A stretch of DNA of 64,000 nucleotides, taken from the NCBI GenBank assembly GCA_026770575.1, contig MU657184.1, forward strand, positions 410,603 through 474,602, given 5' to 3'. The position numbers and the translations under genes are program-made. The notes beneath the pieces were generated by a model that did not search any database, had not been told where the DNA came from, and saw only the letters and a list, made by a program, of their open reading frames with translations. This document shows, one piece after another, positions 52,456 to 62,766 of this stretch (positions are counted from its first letter, which is position 1; every line of letters starts with the position of its first letter). The DNA is from Pelagophyceae sp. CCMP2097 (lineage: Eukaryota; Sar; Pelagophyceae).

Positions 52456-54813
52456 ATGGCCAAGGCGAAGAAGGGCGCCGCGGCTCTGCCGCAGTTGGCG
52501 TCGCCGACGGCGGCGGCCGCCGCCGCTGCCGCGGCGGCTTCGGCTTCGGCGGAGGTGGCAGAGGAGGCGCGCGTGGGCCTCGTCTCTGGCACAAGCGTCT
52601 TCGCCGCGTCGCTGAAGCGCGTGCTGGACGCTGGCGACGTGCGGCCGCGGGCCAAGGCGTCGCTCTCGGTCATGTTTTCTTTTGAAGTCGACGGCGCCAC
52701 TTCCCAGAGCGTGCGCCGCGACGGCGACGTCCGCCTGTACACGCGCGACAACCACCACCGCAGACGCGCCGTGCGGAGCGACGTCGTGGTCCAGAGGTGG
52801 GTCGACGTGTTTTCCCAGACGTTTGCCCACTCCAAAGCCGAGGGCGAAGGCGCGGCGGCAGCGCCCGACGCGGCAGCGGGCGGCGTGGGCATTGAAGCGG
52901 CGAAATCTGCGGGGCGGACGATTTCTCAGGTGGAGTTTATTTCTACCGTTGTAAAGTTTGCAAAGGCGCTGTTCACGCCCGCAGAGTTCGACCCCGACGA
53001 GGCGCGCGGCTTGGTGGAATTGGACTTTGTCAACGACGCGGGCTTGTCGTCGAACATGACCCATTCGCAGTTTGGCGATTCGCTGTTTGAGCTCGTCGAC
53101 ACTTGGACGGACGGCGTTGCGCCCGTCGAGTACCGCCTTTTCCTGGAAAAGCTCTTTTTTAGAACAACCGTCGCCAACGTGCGCCGGCACCGCGACAAGT
53201 ACGCGAGGAAGCTCGCCCAGCTCGACCGCAGAAGGGGCGACTTGGAGGCGGCGAGGGCGACGTGCCTGCGGCAGCTTGCGGACGCGAGTGCGGCTTTTTT
53301 AAAGTGCGTTCAAAAATCGCGGCAAATCGAGGCGCGGCGGCGGCGGTCCGTCGCGGAAGCCGAGTCCCTGCGCGCCGTCGTGCAGCGCATCGCTGAGCAG
53401 ATTTCGCATGGAGGCGCAGAGCAGAGCGAGTTGGAGGAACTGGTCGCTTTGACAGAGGCGTCTCGAGGAGCTTTGAGAGAGGCGTTTCGGACCGGCGAAG
53501 CGTCCCACCGCCTCGAGACGCTGCGTTTAAAGCACCAGCAGTTTTCAGTCTCTTCGCCGACCAAGGACTGGCACGACGACTTGATCTTTGCTCGGCTCGT
53601 GGGCGGCAAACAGTCGGAGCTCGAGGCACACGTCCGGAACAAGGAGGCCGCCGAAGCGCGCCGAAACGCCGCGCTCGCAGAGGCGGGCCGCCTCGCCGCG
53701 GCCGCCATGTTGCAGAAAGACGAGGCACGGAAAATGCAGTCTGCCAAGTTTGCGCTCACCGGCCAACTCGAATCCGTCGAGGCGTCGGCGCGACGTTTGG
53801 ACGCCGAGAGTCGCCGTCTACGGGCGCAGGCCCAGGGCCGCGCGTTTGCGGCGCTGGAGGACATTGAAGGCGGCCTCAGCGATGCGGAGATTCAGAGGCG
53901 GATGGAGCTCGACGTCGAATTTCGAAATTTTGTCACAACCAACGGCCTCGACGCGGTCAACGGCTTCGACGCGGTCAACGGACTGGTCCACGGGCCAAAC
54001 GCCGAGCCCGCGGCCGAATACTCTAAGGCAGAGGCGGACGCGCAAGAGTCGCCAGGAGACGCCGCTTGCGACGAGCCGGAAAAAGCGCCGCCGAGAGCCG
54101 CGGACGCCGCCGCGCCGGTCGACGTCTTTTTCGTTTCGGGCGACGACGCCGCGTCGGCGCGCCCGGACTCGGACTCGGACTCGGACGTCGACGAAAAAGC
54201 GGCACCGATTTCACCGCACGGCGAGCGCGCGCGCGCGCAGACGGCGTCGGGGCCCTGCCGCGACCCGGTGTCGTGGGCCACGTTCCAGAACAACGACCAG
54301 CGCGAAAACGCGTCGACTCCGGGGAAACCGAAAGTGGATGGCTCTGGAATGGCTCTGAACAAGGAGCGGTCTCAAAGTCTCAACCGACGCCTTGCTAGGT
54401 GGAACGGGTGGCGCCAGGCAATGTTCGGCGACGCGGCGGCGCTGCCCCGCATCGCCACGGCGCGCGCGGCGGTGTCGCGCGCGGCAGTGCCCGTCGAAGT
54501 CTCGCCGAGGTCGAAGAGGCAGATGAATTCGTCGAAGAAGTCTCAAAGGCATCTGGACGTGTCAAAGTCGTCGGATTCGTTCTTCCGCCCGCGCGCGCGC
54601 ACCGCCGGCAACGGCAAGCGCCCGCCCGTGCGGATACGCCTCCCGAAGGAGCACCTCCTGAAGGAGCTGCCCGACGCGGCGCGGCCGAGCCGGACGCAAC
54701 GCCGCGACGTCGCGAGTTGGGACGTTGCGCCCACGTCGACAACACCCCCGGCTCGGCACGACGCAGTCGTCCGCGTAAGCTGGGACGTCGCGCCGACGTC
54801 GAGGGCCCAGTAG
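52456..54813 (+). CDS. Probable axonemal/cytoskeletal coiled-coil protein
   Basis: A single-exon gene of 785 residues from the ATG at 52456; the frame is open upstream through the foldback element, but this is the first sensible start. After an Ala-rich N-terminus comes a region typical of flagellate-lineage proteins: SQVEFISTVVKFAKALF, LVELDFVNDAGLSS, QFGDSLFELVDTWTDGV and EYRLFLEKLFF. I recall similar D.W....F.dSLFELaD.W....EY..FL blocks in protist flagellar proteins. Next is a long charged coiled coil (53180-53850), then a disordered acidic and basic tail with two VASWDVAPTS/VSWDVAPTS repeats near the end. No enzyme motif. Confidence 0.6.
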   Translation: MAKAKKGAAALPQLASPTAAAAAAAAAASASAEVAEEARVGLVSGTSVFAASLKRVLDAGDVRPRAKASLSVMFSFEVDGATSQSVRRDGDVRLYTRDNHHRRRAVRSDVVVQRWVDVFSQTFAHSKAEGEGAAAAPDAAAGGVGIEAAKSAGRTISQVEFISTVVKFAKALFTPAEFDPDEARGLVELDFVNDAGLSSNMTHSQFGDSLFELVDTWTDGVAPVEYRLFLEKLFFRTTVANVRRHRDKYARKLAQLDRRRGDLEAARATCLRQLADASAAFLKCVQKSRQIEARRRRSVAEAESLRAVVQRIAEQISHGGAEQSELEELVALTEASRGALREAFRTGEASHRLETLRLKHQQFSVSSPTKDWHDDLIFARLVGGKQSELEAHVRNKEAAEARRNAALAEAGRLAAAAMLQKDEARKMQSAKFALTGQLESVEASARRLDAESRRLRAQAQGRAFAALEDIEGGLSDAEIQRRMELDVEFRNFVTTNGLDAVNGFDAVNGLVHGPNAEPAAEYSKAEADAQESPGDAACDEPEKAPPRAADAAAPVDVFFVSGDDAASARPDSDSDSDVDEKAAPISPHGERARAQTASGPCRDPVSWATFQNNDQRENASTPGKPKVDGSGMALNKERSQSLNRRLARWNGWRQAMFGDAAALPRIATARAAVSRAAVPVEVSPRSKRQMNSSKKSQRHLDVSKSSDSFFRPRARTAGNGKRPPVRIRLPKEHLLKELPDAARPSRTQRRDVASWDVAPTSTTPPARHDAVVRVSWDVAPTSRAQ

Positions 54814-54980
54814 GGTGCCGACGTCCGTTTTGATATGTAATGTGATTGTGGCTCCCAACGACGACGCGGGTCGGCCCAAATTTCGTTACAACAGAGCGGC
54901 AAAAGGGCCTCGAGTGGCGCGTGGCACTGGCGCGGGCGGGCGCGGGCGATGCGACGGCGCTTTGGGCGGTGGGCGGGAGC

Positions 54981-57900
54981 CTAGTCGCTGGCGAACCACG
55001 CGCTGAGCGCGGCGACGAAGAAGACTGCAAAGACGGGAAGCGGGTGGACGAGCATCCCCCACCTCGGCGCGTCACCGCGGCGCGCGCGGCCGCGGGTCGG
55101 CCAGGCGCGGAGGGCGGCGTCGACGGCGAACTTCTTCACGTCTGCCACGGGTGGGAAGGGCTGCGAGATGAAGAGTTGGAACGCGAGGAAGACGGGGAGC
55201 GCGATCAACGCGTCGGCTTTCGTTGACTTGTAGAGCCAGACGACGAGGGCCGTCAGCGGCGGGATCAGGGCGCGGTGCCACAAGTAGGCGAAAAGCGAGG
55301 CGTTGCCGGCGTTGGACCAGATTGAGGTGCCCTGTGGGGACCAGTAGGCAGTCGAAGCGAGCGAGGCCATGTTCACCAAGATGCCCGCGGCGCGGAAGGC
55401 GAGTCGGAGCCCGGGATTCCGCAGAGCGCCGAAGCCGCCGCCTTTGCACGCCGCCCTCAAAGCGCAGAGCACCGTCGTGGCCGCGTTGGGCGAATATAAA
55501 GTCTTCGGTAAAGCCCGATCAGAGTCGTAGCCGAGAACCGTCTGCGTCGCCAGGAGGCGCATCAAAATGACGCCGAGCGTCGCGTGGCGCGCAAAAGTAG
55601 GCGAGAGGCGGAAGACAAAGACGTCGCGTGTCGAGGAATTGTGCTCCGAAACGAGGTACGAGGGCGGCGCGCCATCTTCCGAGCCGTCGTCGCCGTCGAC
55701 GAGGCCGGCCTGCTCGACGTCGTCGCCGCCCTGGTCCGAGTCGAAGGACTTGCCCGGCGGCCTGCGAGCCTTTCGGCAGAGGGACCGCGGGTTGACCACC
55801 GCAAAGGCCATCCCGGCGTCGCGCCGGCGCCGCGACATGGCCGAGCACTGCGGCGTCGCGACGTCGAGGGGCATGAGGAAGGGCCCGTAGAAGTAGCACA
55901 ACATGGCGTTGAGCCGCGCGATTTCGAAGGCGCCGAGGCCCGCGTTGGGGATGCCCACCTTGGCGTCCGCATCCACAAAGGCGCCGAAGACCCAGGCCAC
56001 GAACCCGGCGGCGTAGGGCGCCAGGCGCCTCGCGCGGCCGTGCGGCTCCAAGCCGTCTAAATGGTAGCCACCGATCTTCATGAGGCCGAGGCACCCAACG
56101 AACCACTTGGTCTTCACCAAGGATGGTCGTACCGGGACTATATATGGCATGGCTTTCGCGCCGTTCCATTTGAGGCCATAAGTGCGCCGAAGGCACTCGT
56201 ACAAGACGTGCGTCCAGACGTCTAGGAGGACCATGAGGCAGTAGACAACCGCATACGGCTTAATCGTCTGCCAGCATGATGACTTGGACCGCCCGCATCG
56301 CCGCAGAGCGTGGTACTTGCGGAGGTCCGCGACGCCCGCAAACGTGAAAAACAGCTCGAGGCCGTAACCGGCGCCGATGTTGGCGTGCAAAGGCCAGAGG
56401 GAAGACCGGTGCGCGGGGAGGCCGTGCGTGAGGAGGATCCCCAGCATAGCTGCAAAGTACAAGTGGCCCTGCATCGCCGCCGCCGTGCCCTCTTCAGCCT
56501 GATCGTCGTCCGACGACGACCCCGACCCGGGCGACGCCTCGTCGTCTGACCCGTCTTCTGAGACTCGCGAGACGCGCGCCGCCGCGGGCTTGGCCACCGC
56601 GCCGGGCGCAAAGAGGGCCATCGAGTCGACGTCGCCGCGCGGCGAGGTGTGCGCGCGGCCGTCGCGCTTCGGCGAGACCTTGGAGAAGAGGGCCATGGAG
56701 TCGGCGGAGTCGGCGCCGTCAACCGGCGCCCCGCGGCGGCGGCGGCCGCGCGACGACGCTGAATCGGCGGCGGCGCGCTGCATCATCGCGGCGTGCGCCG
56801 TCGTCGCGGCGCGCATCGTGTCCGGCGCGCCTTCTTTGTCGAGCAGCGCCGCGTCGCCGACGTCGTAGCACTCTACGCGCATGGCCGCGGGCGCGGCCGC
56901 GTCCAGCGCGGGCATGCCCAATCTCTGGGCCAAGCGGATTCGAGCGGGCTTGCCCGTGGGCCCCTTTGGGATGGCGGCAACGAAGACGAGGACCTCTGGG
57001 GCCCACTTTGCTAAAAGGGCGTCTGAGCCGACGCCGGCAGTGCACCAGTCTCGAACGGCCTTCAAGTCCGTCACCCGGCCCGGTTTCAAAACGATGGCCG
57101 CGCCGACGACCTCGCCGAGCTGGGCGTGCGGCGCGGAGAAGCAGACGCAGTTCTCGACGGCGGCGTGGCGGAGCAAAACGTCTTCCACCGCAAATGGCGA
57201 AATCTTCTCCCCGCCTCTATTAATGATCTCCTTGAAGCGCCCAGAGAGCGAGAGGTGCCCCGCCGAACCGTCGTCGACCATGCCCTTGTCTCCCGTGCGC
57301 AGCCACGAACGCGGGCCCGCCGCGCCGCCGACAAAGGCCTCGTCGTTTGGGTCGTCGCCGTGCATCCAGTCGCGAGTCTCGTAGCCCGCAGTGACGCACG
57401 CGCCCTTGACGCAGACCTCGCCCTCGTCGGCGGCGCCCGAGGTGTTGGCGACTCGACGGTCCAGCGCGCCGGAGGCCAGTAAAGCCGCCGCACGGTCGCC
57501 GCCTGCGTCAAGAACTGCCGCGTGCGCCATGGACAAAATGCGCACGGCGGGCCCGGCGGCGCAGCCCACCGAGCCGAGTTGCCGCCGAGCGGCGTCTCGC
57601 GGGTTGGAGGAGATGGGCATGGACTCTGTCATTGCGTACGTGGCGACGACGACGCAGGGCAGGGCGTCGGCGTTGAGCCTTGAAAATAACGCCTCCATCC
57701 TCGAAGAGACCGCAGGTAAAAGCGCGGCGGAGCAGTTCCGGGCAAAGTCCAAGCGCATGGCTCGGCCGGAAGAGGGTAGAGCGTCTCCGTAGAGGAGGAT
57801 CGCGTGGTGCATTGTCGGAACGGCGCTGTACCAATTCGGCCTGAATCCGTCGCCGTTTCCCAATAAAGCGTCGAAGAACCTTTGCGGCTCCAACCTACGC

Positions 57901-58802
57901 TCGATGGAGACGCGCCCGCCCGCTAAAAGCGTGGCCAGGACGTTGACTGATAAGCCGTGAATGTGGAACAGAGGCATCACGTTTACGCAAAAGGAATTTC
58001 CGTCTAAACGCAGCGTCCGCGCGATGCACAGCGCCCCGGCCACCAGATTCTCGTGCGTCAGCGGCACGAGCTTGGGCCGCTTCGTCGTCCCGGAAGTGTG
58101 CAGCACGAGGGCCACGTCCCTGCGGCCGCCCGCGCCGCGCGCGCCCGACGGCGCGCGGCCGGCGCGCGCGTCGGCGGCGGCGCGAAAAGGATCTTCTTCG
58201 TCGTCGTCGTCGTGCTGCGCGGCGAAGCCGCGCGGGGGTTTCGCCGCCAAAGCGTCGCGGCTGCAGGTAAAGGCGTCGCCTCCGCCGGGGAGAGATAAAG
58301 AGAAGAGGCCCACCGTCGCGTCGTCCAAGGTCATGGTGAGGACGGGGATGCCGCGGAGCGCCGCCTCGTCGCGCGCGACGGCCGACCCCGGCGCCGTGCA
58401 CCCGCGGAGCACGACAACGGCGCAGGCGGGGAGGTCGTCGAGCTCGAACGCGACCTCCGCCCTGGCGAGTTCGACGTTCAGCGGCGCCAGCGTGCAGTGC
58501 CTCGACAGCGCCACAAAGGCCACGGCCAAAGCCGGCCCCGACGGCACCACCACGGCGACGCGGCCGCAGCGCGGCAGGCCCGGGAGCGCCGCTCGGCGAA
58601 TGAAAGAACACAAAGCGCCGTACGTCAGGTCCGCGCGGCCGTCTCCCGCGACGACGGCGACGGTGTTCGCGTCGTGCTCCATCAAAAGCTCGAGGGCCGT
58701 GGTCCAGGCGCCGCGCGCGGCGGCGTCGGCGGTGAGCTCGGCGGCGGCGGCGGAGTGTCCCATGGCGACGGCCCCGTGAGGCTGCTGTACGGGCTTCGCC
58801 AT
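54981..58802 (-). CDS. Acyl-activating enzyme fused to a multi-pass membrane acyltransferase
   Basis: A single-exon gene of 1,273 residues. Residues about 30-610 are an ANL adenylate-forming ligase: LTYGALCSFIRRAA, A3 motif LHTSGTTKRPKLVPLTHEN, NVMPLFHIHGL, A5 YAMTES, EVCVKGACVTAGY, A7 SWLRTGDKG, A8 LSGRFKEIINRGGEKISP, and the A10 region PKGPTGKPARIRLAQ with the catalytic Lys. A Ser/Asp-rich linker with two SMALF repeats follows. Residues about 760-1273 contain some eight to ten membrane segments (HLYFAAMLGILLTHGLPAH, GLELFFTFAGVADLRKYHAL, YLWHRALIPPLTALVVWLY), resembling acyltransferase-3-type proteins. The ligase half is closest to 4-coumarate/oxalate-CoA-ligase-like enzymes by eye. It suggests activation and transfer of one acyl group at a membrane; substrates are unknown. 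Confidence 0.75.
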   Translation of the reverse strand: MAKPVQQPHGAVAMGHSAAAAELTADAAARGAWTTALELLMEHDANTVAVVAGDGRADLTYGALCSFIRRAALPGLPRCGRVAVVVPSGPALAVAFVALSRHCTLAPLNVELARAEVAFELDDLPACAVVVLRGCTAPGSAVARDEAALRGIPVLTMTLDDATVGLFSLSLPGGGDAFTCSRDALAAKPPRGFAAQHDDDDEEDPFRAAADARAGRAPSGARGAGGRRDVALVLHTSGTTKRPKLVPLTHENLVAGALCIARTLRLDGNSFCVNVMPLFHIHGLSVNVLATLLAGGRVSIERRLEPQRFFDALLGNGDGFRPNWYSAVPTMHHAILLYGDALPSSGRAMRLDFARNCSAALLPAVSSRMEALFSRLNADALPCVVVATYAMTESMPISSNPRDAARRQLGSVGCAAGPAVRILSMAHAAVLDAGGDRAAALLASGALDRRVANTSGAADEGEVCVKGACVTAGYETRDWMHGDDPNDEAFVGGAAGPRSWLRTGDKGMVDDGSAGHLSLSGRFKEIINRGGEKISPFAVEDVLLRHAAVENCVCFSAPHAQLGEVVGAAIVLKPGRVTDLKAVRDWCTAGVGSDALLAKWAPEVLVFVAAIPKGPTGKPARIRLAQRLGMPALDAAAPAAMRVECYDVGDAALLDKEGAPDTMRAATTAHAAMMQRAAADSASSRGRRRRGAPVDGADSADSMALFSKVSPKRDGRAHTSPRGDVDSMALFAPGAVAKPAAARVSRVSEDGSDDEASPGSGSSSDDDQAEEGTAAAMQGHLYFAAMLGILLTHGLPAHRSSLWPLHANIGAGYGLELFFTFAGVADLRKYHALRRCGRSKSSCWQTIKPYAVVYCLMVLLDVWTHVLYECLRRTYGLKWNGAKAMPYIVPVRPSLVKTKWFVGCLGLMKIGGYHLDGLEPHGRARRLAPYAAGFVAWVFGAFVDADAKVGIPNAGLGAFEIARLNAMLCYFYGPFLMPLDVATPQCSAMSRRRRDAGMAFAVVNPRSLCRKARRPPGKSFDSDQGGDDVEQAGLVDGDDGSEDGAPPSYLVSEHNSSTRDVFVFRLSPTFARHATLGVILMRLLATQTVLGYDSDRALPKTLYSPNAATTVLCALRAACKGGGFGALRNPGLRLAFRAAGILVNMASLASTAYWSPQGTSIWSNAGNASLFAYLWHRALIPPLTALVVWLYKSTKADALIALPVFLAFQLFISQPFPPVADVKKFAVDAALRAWPTRGRARRGDAPRWGMLVHPLPVFAVFFVAALSAWFASD

Positions 58803-59013
58803 ACGCGCGCGGCGACGCGGTTACGCGCGGGACGCCGGGGCGGGTCCCCGGAGATTCCGAGGCCGACCAGTGGGAAGTCTCCTGTGGTCCCAGGACTGGC
58901 AGGAGCTCGGGGCACGTGCGGGTCCACAGAGCATTTGGACCTGTCAAAGTGCGAGGCATTTCCAGGTAATTTCCTCAACGGGCCTGGTAAAATCCGGCCG
59001 TGAACACGGTGAA

Positions 59014-59420
59014 CAAGGCACAACGACAGCTATGCATAGGCACGATCGATATTTGCCGGGATTTTTGCCGAAACGATAATCGGCGATATTTCATCGACAT
59101 TTGCCGGGATTACCGGGAAAATCGTCGTTATTTGCTAGACTCAACACAATCTGACGCTCGCAAATACCATGTTTTTCGTCATTTCGCAATTTAATATCTC
59201 AATAAAGGCATATTTAAGATTTAATTAAATCTTATTTACGTTTGTTTTAACATATTTCTCAATAAAGATTTTATAAAATCTTAATTTTGCCTTTATTGAG
59301 ATATTTAAGTGTAAAAAAGTCGATAATCGTCGATTCCCAGTCGATATTTGCCGGGATTCCTGTCGATAGTATCGACCGATATTTGCCGGAAAAGCCATCC
59401 ATAGGCGTCGTTGTGCCTTG
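59014..59420. mobile_element. hAT-like MITE, 407 bp, with 8-bp target duplication
   Basis: Terminal inverted repeats of about 27 bases begin CAAGGCACAACGAC at 59014 and end with its complement at 59420, followed inward by CTATGCATAGG / CCTATGGATGG. Both flanks carry the identical 8-base target duplication ACGGTGAA (59006-59013 and 59421-59428). A second inner inverted repeat of 17 bases (59194-59210 with 59288-59304) surrounds an AT-rich core. GATATTTGCCGGGATT and close variants recur near both ends. No protein is encoded. CA-starting TIRs and 8-base duplications fit the hAT superfamily. Confidence 0.88.
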
Positions 59421-59462
59421 ACGGTGAAGAAGCGCCGCGCGCCGCTCGCGGCTGCCACCGAG

Positions 59463-60641
59463 ATGGGGCCGCCGTCGCATCGGATGAGCGGGCGTGTGGC
59501 TCTTGCGTTCGATTCAGACCCGACGGCGCGCGCGCTGGCCGAGTTCGGCTGCCGAGGTGCCTTCCCGCCTCCGTGCCGATGGATGCCGCAGCCGGAGCGC
59601 TAGGGCGCAGCGCGGACGCGGCGTTCGACCTCGCGTGCACCGAGGCGCCAAAGGTGTCCGCGCCGCCGGCCGAGGGGAAAGCCGAGGGGAAAGCGGCGCG
59701 CGCAAAAGCGGATTTCCGCGAAACGGTCGACGACGCGCAGCGGTTCCTCGCGAGCAACCGCGCAAACAACAATAACAACACCAATGAGACGCTCGGCGCG
59801 ATCGTAGCCCAGGTGATGCGCACCGCATGGGTAGATCCGCTTGCTCACAACCGGAGGAGCTGCTCGAAAATAGGCACGTGTCGCGTTCCTTGAGCCCCCG
59901 CCCGATCCCGACGCCGCGGCGCGGTACCTCGCCGCGATGGTCGAAGACGCACAGAAGTACATCGACTCGCTCCAACGCGCCGAAGCACCCGCGCACGACG
60001 AGGCATACGCCTCGGCCTCTGCGCACGACGAGGCATACGCCTCGGCTTCCGCACTCGAGGAGGCTTACGACCCGGCGTGTGTGGCAGAGGACCCGGCTTG
60101 CGTGGCAGCGCCGACCTGCGTAGCAGAGGCGCCTGCGGCCGCCTTGACTCCTCGAGGACAAGGCGCAGTCGTCCTCGGCGCAGTCGTCGCCGGTGCGGGG
60201 CCAGACGGGGACTCTGCGACGAGCGGAGCGCCGCCGCCGCCGCTCTCGCCGCGTTCCGCGCGGGACCAGGTCCTCGAGATGAAGGACGACGTCGAGATGC
60301 TGGCGAGGTACGGTCCCTCTCGTTTGCGGGGCCGTGCTGGGTTTTATAGAGGACCGTCGAGGCCCGGACCCGCGCACCTCGTGCGCACGCTCGGCCGACT
60401 TAGGCTCGCGCCGACGCTCGAGTCTTGGCAGCGCGCGCTGCCGAGCGATCGCGGCGCCGCCGGCGACGTCTGCTTCGCCTTTGCCGTCGCGAGCGCGAAC
60501 CGCGGCCTCGACGCCCACGCTTTCGCGGCGTGCGACCTCGCGCTCCGATGTTGCCCGCACGGCCCGTCGAAAGCCCTCCGCCGACGCATCCTCGAGAGAC
60601 GGCGCGTCTGCGGCACTGCAGAGCCCACGGGGCCTACATAA
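59463..60641 (+). CDS. Hypothetical protein
   Basis: Not recognised. Likely exon pieces: MGPPSHRMSGRVALAFDSDP then TARALAEFG from 59463; SADAAFDLACTEAPKVSAPP with DFRETVDDAQRFLASNRANN and ETLGAIVAQ (about 59611-59812); DPDAAARYLAAMVEDAQKYI (from about 59905). AHDEAYASAS repeats follow (about 59993-60060), then Ala/Thr/Pro-rich sequence, LEMKDDVEMLA, and a helical C-terminus GDVCFAFAVASANRGLDAHA that may hold a TPR-like helix pair. Stop at 60639-60641. Junctions are not fixed; an alternative start is the ATG at 59579. The MITE sits directly upstream and may lie in the 5' untranslated region. Confidence 0.45.
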
Positions 60642-60795
60642 GTCTCCAAGGGCAGTTCTCCGCGTTTGCGACGGGGGACTGCGATGTCCGTCTGAATTGT
60701 CCGTCCTGATCATGAAGAATTTGCGCGCGCCCGACCGGTCATTGGTCTAGCCACCCCGCGCTCTTCAACGCGCACGCGCATCCGCCGCTGGGACG

Positions 60796-62694
60796 ATGCG
60801 GTCGGCCTTTGTCTTGCTGGGCCTTCGTTGTGTCGGCGGTTGCTCGAACATTCTGGTGACCCGCGGCGCCTCGGCCGAGGGCCGCGCCCACGTTTCCTAC
60901 AACGCCGACGAAGCCTCCCTCTTCGGCGCCGTCTCCCACTGGCCCCGGCGCGGCGCCGAGGCGGGCGCCGTCAGAGACGTCTTCAGCTGGGACTCTGGGG
61001 CTTTGCTCGGCCGGATTCCCGATGAAAACGCGACGTTAAACGTCATGGCCAACGCAAACGAGTTCGGAGTCGTCATCGGCGAGACGACGCACGGCGGCCT
61101 CGCCATGCTCTCCAACACGGGGAAGAACGCCTCGCAGGGCCACATTATCGATTACGGTTCTTTGATTTGGTTGACGCTCCAGCGCGCCCGCTCCGCCAGA
61201 GAGGCCATCGACGTGAGTCGCCCGGCGTGCTGAAGACTGGGGGTGGCTTGCTGGAGATCCACGCTGGGCGCTCGATGCCGCCCCCATCGCCTCTTGCAGG
61301 TTATGGTCGAGCTGTGCGAGGCGTACGGCTACGCCTCGGACCTCGAGGGCTTCAGCATCACCGACGGCGACGAAGTCTGGTACATGGAACTTACCGGCCG
61401 CGGCGACTTTGACGCCCACGGCGTCTTGTACGTCGCTTTGAAGATCCCCGACGGCTACGTCTCCGCGCACGCGAATCAGGCGCGCATCACGCACTTCCTG
61501 CCCTGCGACGCTTCCGATTGCAAAGCCTCGCCGGACCTCGTCGACTTTGCCGTTTCGCACGACCTCTACCCGGCGGACGCCGACCCACTCAAATTTTCGT
61601 TCTCCGACGCGGTCGACCCTCTCACCTTCTCCGGAGCGCGTTTCTGCGAGGCGCGCGTCTGGGATATCTTCCGGCAGGTTTGTGATCCGGCCGACTTTGA
61701 CGCTGACAAGTTCGTGCCCTACGCCCGCGGCTACGACTTGAAAGCGAAACGGATGCCGCTTTGGTGCCGGCCGGCTCGCAAGCTGGACAGACAGACCATC
61801 CACAATTTGATGAGCTCGCATTTCACCGGGTCCTTCTTCGACCCGGCGCTCGACGTCGGGGCAGGCGACGAGCACACGCCCTACCGCTGGAACGGACTCG
61901 AATGGTCGCTTGGCAACTTGAGCTACGTCAACGAGCGCCTCGTCGGGACGCAGTACACGGGCTGGCACTTTGTTGCGACGGTGGCGCCTCGAGGCGTTTT
62001 GCCGGAGCCGATGCGCGCATTGCTCTGGTTCGGCGCCGACGACCATGCTCAATCGCCGAAGATCCCGCTCCACGGCGGCGCCACCAAGGTCCATTCTTCC
62101 TACGACGACTCCGATTGCACGGGCCGCAAGCAATGCCGCCTCGACCGCGGCCTGCCGGGGACTGTGACGGACTTTTCCTTAGAGTCAGCGTGGTGGCTCA
62201 ACAATGTGGTGGCAGATAACGTCTACACGCGCTACGACCGCGCCGCCCCCGTCGTCCGCGACGCCCGGGCCAAGCTCGACGCTTTACTCGTCGAATCGTT
62301 GAAAGGCGCCGAGGCCGAGGCGGCGGCGCTCTTCGCGTCGGGAGACGCCGCACGAGCCGTTTCCGTCCTCGACGCGCACGCCGTCTCCGCGGGCGCCCTG
62401 GCGACGCAGACGTGGCTGGCGCTGTGGCAGCAGCTCATGGTCTTGTTCATCGACGGCCGCGTGACGGTGCCCGATTCAGACGAGCTCACCTGCGGCTGCA
62501 GCAAGGTGACCGCGACGCTGTCAGACGCCTTTTTAACTAAGGTCGTATCCGACACGGGCGACAAGTACCGCGCCAAGGACAATGCTCAGACGGATGACGA
62601 CGGCCGCCCAAAGATGTCGCTCCGTCAGAAGCGCGAGCCCGCGCCCGCGGTCCACAAGGCCAAGGCCAAGCGAGACGTCCGCGGCGTGTTTTAG
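60796..62694 (+). CDS. Peptidase C69 family dipeptidase
   Basis: An N-terminal-nucleophile hydrolase. The ATG at 60796 gives MRSAFVLLGLRCVGG, a short hydrophobic leader. CSNILVTRGASAEGRAHVSY follows, where the first Cys is the expected nucleophile after processing. Further family marks: NEFGVVIGETTHGG, GSLIWLTLQRARSAREAI. Intron 61213-61299 (87 bases, GT-AG) joins VMVELCEAYGYASD, then FSITDGDEVWYMELTGRG, FDAHGVLYVALKIPDGYVSA and FSDAVDPLTFSGARFCEARV. The C-terminal part carries LSYVNERLVGTQYTGWHFVA, WLNNVVADNVYTRY and a basic tail ending RDVRGVF. Family enzymes cleave dipeptides; here it is probably secreted or vacuolar. Length (about 600 residues) is typical for eukaryotic members. Confidence 0.8.
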
Positions 62695-62766
62695 AGCCCC
62701 TCCACAACGTGTTGATAAAGCCCCTCCACAACGTGTTGATAAAGCCCCTCCACAACGTGTTTATAA
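62695..62766. repeat. Three 24-bp tandem repeats after a stop codon
   Basis: A 24-base unit beginning AGCCCCTCCACAACGTGT repeats at 62695, 62719 and 62743, directly after the dipeptidase stop. Each unit ends TTGATAA or TTTATAA. A further partial echo (GCGGCGTGTTTATAAA) occurs about 40 bases on and resembles the end of the coding sequence itself. The array lies in the 3' untranslated region. Confidence 0.9.
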
